64,000 nucleotides of DNA, taken from assembly GCA_037074705.1 (NCBI GenBank), contig CM073591.1, positions 39,846,587 to 39,910,586 on the forward strand, given 5' to 3'. Origin of the DNA: Zhengitettix transpicula. Taxonomy: Eukaryota > Arthropoda > Insecta > Orthoptera > Tetrigidae. The position numbers and the translations under genes were made by a program. Below, piece by piece: positions 29,111-42,700 of this stretch (positions are counted from its first letter, which is position 1; every line of letters begins with the position of its first letter). Below the pieces are notes generated by a model. That model was not told the origin of the DNA and did no database searches. It saw nothing but the letters and a program-made list of their open reading frames with translations.

Positions 29111-32100
29111 CTCCCCCACCCTCGCGCAGCTCCCGGCTGCAGCAAGAAGTGTACACAAACATATGCAGCGTTTCGTCCTTGAGTGTAAATGCGAGTGAGT
29201 CCAACACATCAATTTGTCGGCATCTCACGTTGATTCTACTAATTTCGAGTGTGTATTTTGAAGTGCGTCTGACTATATCCAGAAAATGACAGATCGTCGC
29301 GTCCACACGTGGCGTTAAAACTACAATTTTGCATGCTGGTGGGCATTTAAAACGTTGTCCGACGACAGTGGTCACGTATTCCATTTGTCACGGTCTTTGA
29401 AATCCTAGATTAAATATTCAATATGCAGCTTCTACTCGCAAAGACCCTACGGGAAAAAAATTACGTCTGTTTTGAAAATTAATAATTCCAGGAAATTCAG
29501 TTAGGAATTGTGCAGTTGTGTCGCTCTAGACTCTTGTGTTTTTTTTAGTTTTCTTGGCTCCAAGGTTTCCAGAAACGTTGTGTGGTATTTATATCATCAC
29601 TTCTTTTGTCTGTATTTCGCCATTTTTCTTATTATTTACCCCTACGGGAAAGCCAGGCCTCAAAATTTTTAAACGAAAACAGTACACTGATGCAGTGTCT
29701 TGATTCTACAATGGTTACTATATCTAATTTCACGAACTCGTTAATTAAACAGAACTGACGTCAAAATTTGTGAATCCAGCGATCTTAATCACCTCCGTAG
29801 TGTCACAAACAATATCTTAATTTCGTCCGTGAGTGAATTTCGTGTACGTGTCCAAAGGTTCGAAACATTCATCTGATCGGTCACATAAAATGTTGCCCTC
29901 TTGAGCATTTCCGAAACTGTGCGACTGAATGAAAATTCGTTCACTAAACGCAGCCAGAATGGTACAGTTTCGATAGAATGCGAGGATACTGGAAAACCGT
30001 TCAATTCGTCTCGTTCGCTTCACAATGCTATTTATGCGCCGATTAATTATGTATGTTTTCAAGTGAATACAATACTATTAATCTACGTAATGGTTCTCCG
30101 CGTAGACTTCTACCCTTCACTCTATTAAAGGTGTATTTTTGGTGTGTGTCCAACATGTTAATGTTATGAAAAACGTCACGACGGTCCAGAAGGTTTCAAG
30201 GTTGTCCAACGATATCAGACATTTGTCCAGGCTGTCACGAACAGTCAGTTCAGGAATGGAACGAGATTTGTAAATTTCGCAGAAACTGTTCTATTAAATA
30301 CATCGAATTGGCCGTTGAGTATCTTTTCTGACGGACCCAACGAAATCGAATATATTCGCGAATTATTTCTAATTATATTATCAGAATTTTCAGTTCGTTG
30401 CCCTCGGACAATTTCATATAATGCGTCTGGCATATTTTAATTACGTTACTTTAGTTCCGTGTCTATTATAATTTTATTGGTGAACCCATTGATACCTTAA
30501 AAATAGTTATTCAGGTCACGTTTATATCCAACGTTGACGTAGCGTCTGTCTATGTCATTTCAAACTATACAGATAACTGCTGAAATCCACATGTTAATTG
30601 ATCCATCAAACAGTGAAATTTAAATACTATTTTAAAATTACTCATGACGTGATTTTTTAAAAAGTTTGTTGGACAATAACAATAAATAAAATGAAAAAAA
30701 TGACGTTTGATTGAAAATTAATAATAAAGAAGATAATGAACATCAGCCAATATTAAGTCAGAAAAAATATTTTATTAATGTAAAATTAAACGTTTCATCA
30801 ATTATTTTGCGGCCTCATCAGGTTCAATTTTTTTAAAAAAAATTGCTGACTGCCGTGGCCGAAATGTACAATTTTAAACGAGAACGACCAGCGAGGATCA
30901 TCGAGATGGCAATCAGCATCTATTAAATTTTTTTAAAAAAAACTTGAACCTGATGAGGTCGCAAAATAAGCGATGAAACGTTTAATTTTACATTAATAAA
31001 TTCTTTTTTCTGACTTAAAATTCGCTGAAGTTTCTTTATTTATTAGTTTTCTCAATAGTCAGATTATATATTTATACATATCATTAATAAGAAAGATAGC
31101 CAAATTCAGACAAATGAAGCGATAATATAAATACCGCACAACGTTTCTCGAAGCCTACTTCCTTTCTTGTGTTTTTCTGCACCTGAAGAAGGGAACAAGG
31201 TTTTCAGAAACGTTGTACGGTATTTATACTATCGCTTCTTTTGTCTGAATTTGGCTATCTTTCTTATTATTAATTTAAACAATTGTTCCTCGGGTTTATA
31301 AAATTACTCGTCGAACTATATTTCCTTAAATACGCCAAATTTCATCTGACTTGGTTTTATCTGACGTCTGGCAAAGCCATTGCAAAGTTGTCAGTTCGTT
31401 GCAATTCTGGAACTCGGCGTCAATCCGTTCTATTGAATCACTATTCGAGAGATAGGTAGACAAACAACCATTGCAGCGAATAATATCGCCATTAATGTGG
31501 CACCTAGTCGCGTGTCGCAGTCAAGTGATGTTATCGTCAATCGGTTATTGACCCTCGTCCACCATGAAACTCGCTCCTGCAAACTTTCAGAACAATCTGA
31601 ACAGCAGCCTCCAAGTAATTGTTCTGTATCTGCTTTCACCATCCAATATTTTTCATTTACAAGAATATTTTTAAGAGTCACGTTTACGTAGCCTCTGTTT
31701 GTTCACGTTTATTAATAATTTTCATTTATATATTGGCTTTTTATCATTTTCAAATAACATATTGTGGTGATCACAAATGAAAGACAATTAAATAAAACAA
31801 TGTTGAAATATGCCACACGTTGATGACGCTAATTTGTAGTAATCACCAATTAATGAAAGTTAAATCGCCACGTTAATGCGTCAATTTTTGTAATTTAATT
31901 ATTAAAATGTTATAATATTAATCAAGATATTTTAAAAAAACTCACAAATTAATTCATTAACGCACAAACAATTAAATTTACATAAGTTATCAAATGTATT
32001 TACAATATTAATTAAGAAATTAACTTCAATTTACATTATTAATTAATATTTGACAATAAATTTTTACTCTTTCTCAGGGTCGTTTACTGAAACTTTAATA

Positions 32101-35100
32101 AAAAAATACTACTTGTTAAAATTAAATTTTATCAAGTTACCATGGACTTACTTCATCAATAGATTATTTACAATGCAAAAAAAAACCATAAAATAAGACA
32201 TTAAATTCTCAACGAAATTCGAAATCTGAAATCTGACGATAATTCCTTTACTCATGAGTTTAAAAAATAATAATTCTGTGAAATTTTAACTTACTGTCCC
32301 TGGAACTCAAGGAAATTTGGCTCGTTCGTACACACACACTTTATATTCTAATAATCAAATTAGAAGCATTTAATTTAATTTAATGAATTTGGATTTATTC
32401 GTGCCACACGTTGTGGAAGCTATTTTGTAATATACAATAAGGAGTGGCTTTTTAAATGAAAAATTATTTATTTTACAAAGCAAACAAATTTATTAGCAAT
32501 ACTTTAACAATTTACACAAATAATAACATAATTTATCTCAGGGTCATTACTGGGTTTTATAATGGCTAATCATTTATTTAGAAATCTTATCAACACAAAA
32601 TTCAATAAAAACATTTACTCGTCAATTAACAAAGACGAAATTTACTTGTCGACGAAATTATACTAAAAAGATGGACTCTACTTAATAAATTTTATCAAAG
32701 GAAGAGAACGAAATCTGACGACTATCTTTTAATACGGTTTACATAATTAATTGTTTTATATTGGTACTCACGGCAGCATTCCAGGATACTTCTGACTTAC
32801 GAAGCACTATGGTGGGTTTTTTGCACAGCTTCTACTTAAACTCACAGATTCTAGATTTAATATTTTTGGATTTAAATCAGGAACCAGGAACCTCTTCTTC
32901 GTCTCTCCCTCACTCGGTTGACCTCTGCCAATCTCCACTGCCGGCTACGTCCACAAATCTGTTGGTTGTTAGCAGGTTTCGTAGTTCTGCCTTCGATTCT
33001 CGCTTTCGCCTTTCACTTTAGTCCTCGTCTCTTGGTACGTGTTTAGTCTCCAATTCCCAAAAGTTCTTTTACGACCACTCGATCGCTGAGGAGCCAAAAT
33101 GCAGACTGAACTATACCAAAACATGATGTGTACTCTCTCCTCAATATTTTAAAGCGACCTGTAATTGACCAAAACTTCCAGCCAACTGAACTACCGTCTC
33201 GTAATTTTGAGCGCGCAGTGCTCTTCCGACAAAGAAACAATGCTCTACTACATTATTGTATTGTGTTCGGTACCGCCGTCAAGAATATGTTTCTCTAACA
33301 ATTTAGATTATCAATTTAGATTACAATTAATGTGTTAATTAATTGACATTACAATATACAGGCCATTTTTCACACTGATTCTAATAAAAACTTTTGGTTT
33401 GGCAAAAGGTTCACTGTTCGTTTAGGAAATACGCTCGTTCCGAAGTTTATTTACTGCTGTATGCAGTTGCCTGGCTCCCAAAATCGAAGACAATGGTCTA
33501 AATCACGAATGTAATAGTTTAGACTCTGCGCTCTAAATGCTTAGCGTTGAATATTTACGTATTTATGTCGCAGACTGCAACTTGTAAAAAAAACTGTTCT
33601 AATTGTTTTAGCTGTATCCAGATACTTTCTGGATATTTTACGTCTGGTCTGTTCACAGCTATATCTCCACGACGACTGAAACACACACTCAAATTTTTGT
33701 TTATTAATTAATTATTTCCTTTTAATTACCACAATATATTTATATTTTCTCATTCATGTATTTTCTTATTTTTCGTATTTGTTTATCATTCTCGTTTGGA
33801 TTTCATATCATTGAAGACTTTCCTAGATGAGCATTTTTCATTACTCAATTTTCATATTTACGTATTTGCACCATCAATCAGACTTGTAATATTGGAGGAA
33901 CCGCGTTAAGTTTTGTATAGATGACAGGCCGGTGAGAAAAGTCGGCCAAACTGGAAGAGCAGAGTGATTTACCCACCAGTGAGCCTTAGATGACCTCCAC
34001 TGCAGCCATGAAGCTTCAAATCGCAAGGACAAGTCAAAAAACGTGAGAAGGAAGCAGTAACTCAATTTCTCAAGTACTTGACGAAAGGCGTAGATCCTGA
34101 CAAATCACTAACTCATCAATTGACGTCAAGACATTTTCGCAGAATTTGGGTGCGTCGTATGACTTTTTTTTACGGATTCATAAAAATCACGGTATTATAA
34201 TGACATGAGCGCTTAAACGAGTTTAAGAAAGATACTGTTGTTGATCTCGACCATTCTGACAGGAGGACGAGACAAGGAAACGCACTGATAGAAGATCCAG
34301 TTGCAGCTCGTAGCGGACATTTACAAACACCTTCACTCAAATATAGTCCGTAAATATTTAGTCTAGTCTTAAAAGCACACGTGGACAATATCAATGTGGA
34401 AACAAAAGTTCTGGTAGTTCAACAACACCAATACCAATTGTATCATTGATTTCGGAAAAGAGCTTAAAAAATTAGAGAATAATTGGAGAATTTCATAAGC
34501 GACATGAACAAGAGAAATATAATGGCATTAATCTGAATAAGATCATGTTCATTCGGAACAGGCTGAGACGACTATGCAACACTATTATTAATTTCCCAAT
34601 ATCTTTGTAAAAAAAAATAACGGGGAAAACTGGATCTCGAAGGTTACCTAAAATTTCCAGTCAGTACAAACTCGAAACGAGTTTTGCCAAAGCATTGTAT
34701 GCACTTACACATTTGTCACTTCAAAGAAACGATTTACTCATCAAAATAGAATGAATGAGAAATTCGGAAGACGAAACGATTTAAAGTTTCGATTTACAGC
34801 TGCTCACAATAAAATTAAAAATATGGGTAGATGGATTTATTTAAATAACAATAATTTCACTGTCGTACAAGGGGAAATACGATAGGAATATTTGTACCTT
34901 CTTTACTGGTATAACAACTTCTCGCGGCTACTCCCAGATTACAATTAACATTACTTATTCTGATAAAAATATAAAAAGTAAACATGAAAATTCAACAATG
35001 AAAAAAATAACAAATATTTAAGACAAAGATCACCCAAACAAGAACCACACTGAAGTAAAAATTATGCATATATAAGAAAATACGTAAATAAATGACGAAA

Positions 35101-38100
35101 TATACTAAATATTTAATTTGTAAATGAGAAAAAAGGTAAGCAAATATATAAGTAGAAAATATTTATATACAAGAGAAAACAATCGATAGATCAAGAAGTA
35201 AATTTTATACCTAAAATTATTTGTATATGAAGGTAAGGATACTAAAAATTTAGTGTGCCTGTAAAACACTAATAAAGGAGGAGAAGGATTTAAGATTGGG
35301 AAAATTTATTGATTTAATTGAAAATGAAGGAAATTATGCGAGCACCAGTAATTGTGAATTGGGTTTAGAGTTGAGGGGAACTCAGAAAATTATAATACAG
35401 GGTAGGAGACCGAAGAGAGCCTCATTCTGGTTTTTTATATCTTTTTAAAAACCACACGCAGATAGAAAAACTCAAATTTTATTTTTAATTTAATAGAAAA
35501 TTTTTAAAACATACAAATATTATATGGACAATAAAATAATTATTTCAACATTTTAGAAATAAAAATCTACTATAATGAAAATATATTTGTTAATAAATAG
35601 TATAATAAAATCTAACGACAATATTTTTGCCTTTACCAGTCACTACAAACTGTTAAGGGAAAATATTTAAAATAAAATTTTAATTGGAGCCGCGTTTGCC
35701 ACAATTGCTATAATATAAGGAAATCTTTCTGGGATTTTCAGGTAAAGTTTTGTCGCACAATCATTATCTTCATTGATTAGTGGAATCGGTTACGTCTGAA
35801 TATCTTATACTTTGTTGAAGAATTCCTTGCAACATGAACTGAACGGTGTGGCCGCTAATGAATTCGAAATAGGACGTGGACAACAAAGAATAGAGAAACA
35901 GACAGTAAACGCTAACATTTTTGATACCAGCATCAAATTACGAAGACAGGATAAAGAACAAACGATTAAAAAAAATCTTGCTTGAGAAAAGGAGGGGTGG
36001 AATTGCAACGTTCACGTTCAAGTACGAAATTCCCCGCTGGAAATATGACGACGAAAGAAGTTGACGTGGAGAGTGCATTTTATTTGTGGTTGATGTGAGA
36101 TTCAAGTTGGAAACACAGCGACTCAAAAATAAATCCTCTGGTTATCGCGAACACAATCTTGATTTGTGAACCTGAGATAAATAGTCGATGAGTGGTCGTG
36201 GGAATGGTGTTTTGCTCATGAAAGATAGGAGGAGAAATAAAGCAAATAGGCGATAAATAACGTTTCTCGTTTACGAAAAGCAGCCCGACGAATTTGCTTT
36301 CGAGTTTCGCTGAAAGTCAAGGTCAACTATTTCCAAGTTCCTTGCCCTGAGTTTCGCAAATGGCGGTGAGTGTTCCTCTTGAAGCCGAAGAAAACATATG
36401 CATATTGCGGGACTAATGAAAATTAATTATGCACTTATTGATAGTAAAAGAAGTACAGCCCATTCCAGAGATGGAACCCTAACCTAAGTCACGCCCACAC
36501 AAAACTGCCTACTAAATAAAATAAAAAAAGGTTGTCGAGCGAGTGACGTAACCGCCGCATTCCTTCCTCAGTTATCATCAAAAGCACCAGCATTAACAGA
36601 CGTCACGGCCCTGATATTCTCACTATATGAAATTCCCGTCGAGAAGAAAACATCCGCCCAGTGACCTTGATCATTTTTGATTTCCTGTTAAAATAATATT
36701 TTTTAAACATGAAAAAAAAAATTTTAATTTACTTTGTTTATTTCTTCACTATTCTAGGAAAATTTAGACAAAAAATTTTTAGGAATATGAAACTGATGAT
36801 GGAAAACTCCGAAACCTTTTGACCATTGAAATAAATGGGTTGAAGACATTTACCTTGTTATTTCTTTATGTTAGACACGAAAAGTATGACGCTATATAAT
36901 TAATTAGTCATCGTTGATAAAAAAACATGAATTCGGATTAAAAACGTGGAAATCGATCACATCTCTTTCGAGAAATTGAAATGTAAAATAACGGAATGAT
37001 TTTAATTTTTATTTATCCAGATTGTATTTTTACGTCTGTTTATATGAAATAAATAATTCAGTTTTCTGACCAATATTTATTTACGACAACGTACGTGTAC
37101 GTGTTTGTACATTCCTCAGGTCTTTCCTGCGAAGAAATTGTACCAAATAAATTTGTTGTTATCGAGAAGCCAATGAAGTTACAAAAGTGGTTGAACAAAA
37201 ATAATTATACTATTAACGCTATGAAACTGAGAAAATAGTTTTTAACATTTAGCATATTTAGGTGAATGTTTCTTAGTGTCATTATGTTAATAGTATAATA
37301 TATTTTGTTCAACCACTTTTGCAAATTCATTGGCTTCTCGATAAGAACAAATTTATTTCGTACAAGACCTGAGGAAGGCACCGAAACGTTGTCGTAAATA
37401 AATAAAAATATTGTCTGGTATTGGTCAGAAAACTGCACTATTTTTATTTATCCAATTTTAAATGCCTGCTCTGATTCAAAATAAGCTCCTGTAATTATAA
37501 TGAGAGTCTGCTTTGCTAGCTGACAGTCCTGGATTCAACTCCCAGTGCCTCAATTGTGAGTCTGCAGAGATTTGAAAAATAGAATTTTCTTCAGGTATTA
37601 TTTCTTAACGACTCCGTCATAACTTCAATCAGGAAAGTTAAACGACTTTGCCTTTTCATATTTTCCAGTCTCATAAATGCAAGACTCTACAGACCAACAT
37701 AAGAATCAAATTTTGTATTTGTAATTTTACGTTCCAAGCTTAGATGCGTGTTTTCTTTTCGCAGTAACTTTTTCTCTGTAAGTAGAACTGTTTTAGTCAA
37801 TCCCAGACGAGGATAGTATGGATCAAACGGAGCTAAATGTGATTATTAGAATACCCTTATCCTTTGGTATGTACTTCGCAATTCAGCTATTTATCGATAA
37901 TATTGCCTGCTTTCCTTCTAATGACTCATTCCACTTCCAAATACGGGCTTGAATCACAAGACAGACGAGTTTCCACCGTAACGTCACCAACTACTTCTAG
38001 AACATGAAAACAATATTCCCTTTGAACTGATCTGTAATGGAATGTATTTAACGTCAACCTTAAAATGCTTCAAATTTCCTCTTTATGGTCGTTACTCACG

Positions 38101-39693
38101 TCCATAGTTTTAATTACAAATAATAGTGGTCATACTACAACAAAAGTGGTCATACTACAACAAAATTTTCTTTGGAACATTAATTGTAAGTTGCAAAGAT
38201 TACGAAAAATAATTTTATTTATTTATATTTTTCCCACTAATATTGGAGCTTTGACAGTTACGATTACGGTTATACATAGCAAAGATTACGTAGATATTAG
38301 TAATGGAGTTAAATATAATTGTGTTAGTCGGTATCATGACAGTGTTGGTAGTGTTTATAGGGATAATAATATTAGTGGGAAAAATATAAATAAAATTGTA
38401 TGGACGTTGACCTTGATTACAGTCTGAAATATGTATATATATAAACAAAGACGATGCATGCCAGAGATTCTGAAAAACAAAATTCATTGACGTTAAGGTC
38501 CAACGTATCCTGTTTGATTTGTATGGAATTAAGGTTGCTTTTTATTTGCAACGTTTCAATCATAAGTAAGACCAAATTTAGACCATGAATCCAATTATAT
38601 TATAATTACTAGCTAGGTGCCCGGCGTTGCTCGTGTACTTATTTATATAAACTCGAAAAAGTATTTAATTGATTACTTAAATATATTCCTTGAGTATTTC
38701 AGGATATAATCGTCACTCAGTCTTCATACATTACGAAATATTACATTGATGAAATTGTTAGCTAGACTCACAACTAATATAGCGCGAAAATTAACTTACA
38801 TTTTCCCCAAGGATGGTAAAGTAATTCGTATTCTTCTTTATTATCATTCGATGGAATATTGCTGCATAAAATTATACTTTTTATTTAAAGAAAATATTTC
38901 TGCTTTATTTAATTCCTAATAATCTCCTTCGTTCGTTGCGTAGTAACGTCTTTCTCTCGCGTGACGTCATTGTCTCTTGGCGCGCAGTAAATTAATATTT
39001 AATGATCACGGTTTTTAATTATAATTCTTTCCACATGTATACTTTATATTAAATAAAAATATTTCTGCTTTATTTCATTACGAAATACAGAACTATATTT
39101 AGGATGCGTCAATGTCTTGAAAACTTATGACGTCATCGTCTCGCGCAGTAATTTAACACTAATTCGTAACTTATTTCAATTATAATTATTTCCACGTTTA
39201 TTCTAGGGGTTTCTCACCCCCACAGTACCGGTTCTCGATTTTGGCAGAATACATATACCAATTTTTGTTGAATTCTGTCCACGCGATAAAATTTGTATAA
39301 AGAACAACGTAAATACATACATACATACAAATATACATCCTTTTTTATTATATAGAAGATTATCTCTGAAATATTACTCATGGTTTGACAAAGTTTTACA
39401 GACGAGTAGAAACGTGACACAACTTTAAGGATCAAAAAATTATCAACATATTTTATTAAAATAAAAAATTAGGCAATATTGATAAAAATTGGCACGACGT
39501 ATTGTTACTTTTTGAAACATCTTCAGGCGCGTAATAAAATTTTTACAAATCTTTATATAATTTTATTGTTGAAATATAATTCTGTTAGTCGGTATCATGA
39601 CAGTGTTGGTAGTGTTTATAGGGATAATAATAATAATATTAGTGGGAAAAATATAAATAAAATTTTATGGACGTTGACCTTGATTACAGACTG

Positions 39694-39749
<56 letters not shown>

Positions 39750-42700
39750 AACGACGAAGCATGTGAAATACAAAAAATTTTATTCGGAGACAATTTTACA
39801 CTTTACATACATTTAAAATATATTTCTGGCAAATTTGCTGGTTTATTAATTTATAATTCAATGTACTCTGATAAATGTGACTATTAATTATCAATATATT
39901 TTAGTTTTTAATGAAGGTGAATATTCGAAATTGTTAGTGATGTAGCGGAATTTAATTTTGCACTTACAAGTACTCGAGATGTCTATTTTTTTTAAAAAAA
40001 TTATCAATAAATGTTATTTATTCTATATGACGAAAGATTCACTCGACAGACAATAAATATCAGAACTAAATTTTATGATTGAAACTAATAAACTGCACAA
40101 CGCATAAATGTTAAACAGTCGAGATTTAGTTACTGTGATATGTTAAATAACATTTAGTTAATTACGTAATGAATATTATGAACTGAGTACCTATGTAAAT
40201 GAAGTCCATATATGTACATATTATCAAATCTTTACAGTGATTTGAATGAATCTAATAATGTTTATGTTAATGAAATCCTTAGAATTATGAACACTACAAG
40301 AGATAATTTATTAAATAATATTTTACAAATTGATTTTTATATAAAAAGAAATTTCAGGAATTCACCTAACTACTTTTTGGTATCTCCAGACTGGAATTGA
40401 GTGCACTGTGGGTCCATTGCGTGCGATGTGCTACCTTGGTTTTGCGAGGACTATTCGCAACTCTTTAAAACAAAAAAATCGAGGTCAGAGCTTGTGTTGT
40501 GAAGGTCACTACGTAACTGGCAACGTTCCATCACGGTCAGCTGTTTATGACACTAGACTATAGTTATGTAATTAACAACCGCCTAATGCCGCAGCTTCCA
40601 TTGCTGTGTTAATTACCAACGAGAGACCTCACGACACAGCCTTCATTTACACGCAATACGTATTTTACGTTCTCGCGGGGGTTCAACTGTTACTTGTAGA
40701 GAAACGAAAGAAGAACATCAGAAACATCTGAAGAAGTAATTTTATGAGACAGTACGGGATTCTTTGACTGCCTATACGGCGAAAGAAAGGAAGCTTCGGA
40801 AATATTAAATGTGACGGATGATTAAAATGTTGAGATACTTGATTTAAATACGCATTTCGATTTATTACATTTTTCTGTTAAGATAAATTTATAAACAAAT
40901 TTCTTTAAAACAGATTGAAAATTAATTTTAATCTATATTCGTTGGGTTCTTGGGGGTTACTCAATCTCAATACTTTATATTAATAATGATAAGAATTTAT
41001 CGATTCCGTGTTAATTAACAAATTAAGACACTATTGCTTAAACGGTAACTTAATAGTCCTGTTATGCGTTTGCCCGAAGAACGTTTTCCTGACTACAATA
41101 TCCCTGTTGACGTTTATCCGACACGACATTACCCCGATTGACGTTTTCCCGACAGGTCATTTTCCCTAAGGGGGCGTTTTTACAAAATAAAGCATAATAT
41201 TGTAGAACGCTTAATATGTTAGTTATTTTATTTTACATGATTCTTCTTTTATTGGCACTATAACCCAATGTGAGTTTTGGCCTTATTAACAATTTTCTTC
41301 CATGTGTCAGTCTCCGCCATCCTCTTACTTTCATGGTTTGTATATCCTTCTCGATGTCATCTACCCATCTTGTCCGGGGTCTCCCCCTTTTCCTCCTCCC
41401 GACTGGCTTCCAGTCCACAATCCGTCTAGGTGTACTGCTTTCTACCATCCTAAGTACGTGAAGTACGTGTGCCAACCTTCTACTCTTGATAAACATAACA
41501 ATGTCCTCGTTATTCATGAGCTGCTCTAGTTCTCTGTTTGTTCTAATTCTCTATTCGTACTTACAAGTCCGTATATCCTTATTTTACATGATTATTATTG
41601 TAAATTAAGTTACTCATGAATGCGTGGAACAATCACAACCAAAATTTGTACACGTATCACTTGGACCCAGGAACAACACCTAGGGATTTAAGATAACTCT
41701 AGTACCTATGGATGGGGGTTGAAGGGGGTTTCATTTTCAAAATATACGATAACGGCCTATATTGGCGACGAATGAATAGTTTTCAGGGTCCTTCAGATTC
41801 ATAATGACACTCTCGATGTTTTTATCCTCTCTCGGCATAAGGACAGCTGCAGTTGTGGCGTGGAAGGGGGTGATAAAAAATTGATAACGACCAAGATTGG
41901 TGTCGAATCCGTTCTGTTAGCCGCGGAGTTTAGTTTCGGCATTCCAGCAGCTTTAAATAACATTTTAACCCGGCGTGGTGGGGGTGGAAGGAGGTGCTAA
42001 TAATAATTTGATATCGGCCGAGATTGGTGTCAAATCCGGTGTTATGGTATTCGGCACGAATCTCGATCTATATCGAATTATTATTAGCACCCCATACCAC
42101 CTTTACCTCTAGGTGACTAAACATTAACCCTGCTGCAATGTCATAACTAAACTTAGAGACTACCTTAACACCAGATTTCACACCAATCTCGGGCGATATC
42201 AAATTATTATTATCAGTCCCTTCCAGCACTAACTTTAATTTTACCCTGCTGTAAATCCAAAACTAAACTCAGCGGTTAACATAACGGATTCGAAACCAAT
42301 CCTGGTTGTTATCACAATTTTTATCATCCCCTTTCACCCCACCCCTAGAGCGGTCCTTATGCCGATAAGGGATGAAAACATCGAGAATGACTTTATGAAA
42401 GACCTGTAAACTATTTAATCGTCGGAAGTATAGGCCGTTATCTCATAATTTGAAAATGTCATCCCCTTCAAACTCCACCTATCAGTGCTAGAGTTAACTT
42501 AACTACATAATTCCAGACTCATTTCAGAGATGCTTCACATTAAATCAAACATCACAGCTATTAATGTACATACACTGTTAAACTCAACAATTGCTATGAA
42601 CCCTTATTATTACGCTAAGCCTTCTGCTCTCCCATTGTCGTTGCGTTTTCGTCGCTTTTGAGTTTTCCCAACTGACGAGTGCAGTTGTTTCGCTCTAGGC

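Noticed and set aside
28547..29212. Minus-strand open frame of 221 codons, with others of 123 and 146 codons, over ligase exon 1
   Set aside because: They arise from the high GC of the CpG block, have low-complexity Arg/Pro-rich sequence, and lie antisense to an exon with clear homology.
33870..34400. Possible transposase remnant in a moderately GC-richer patch
   Set aside because: Translating by eye in several frames gave no recognisable motif.
39697..39745. (TA)n run as a possible regulatory or structural element
   Set aside because: It is an ordinary microsatellite at the end of a direct repeat.
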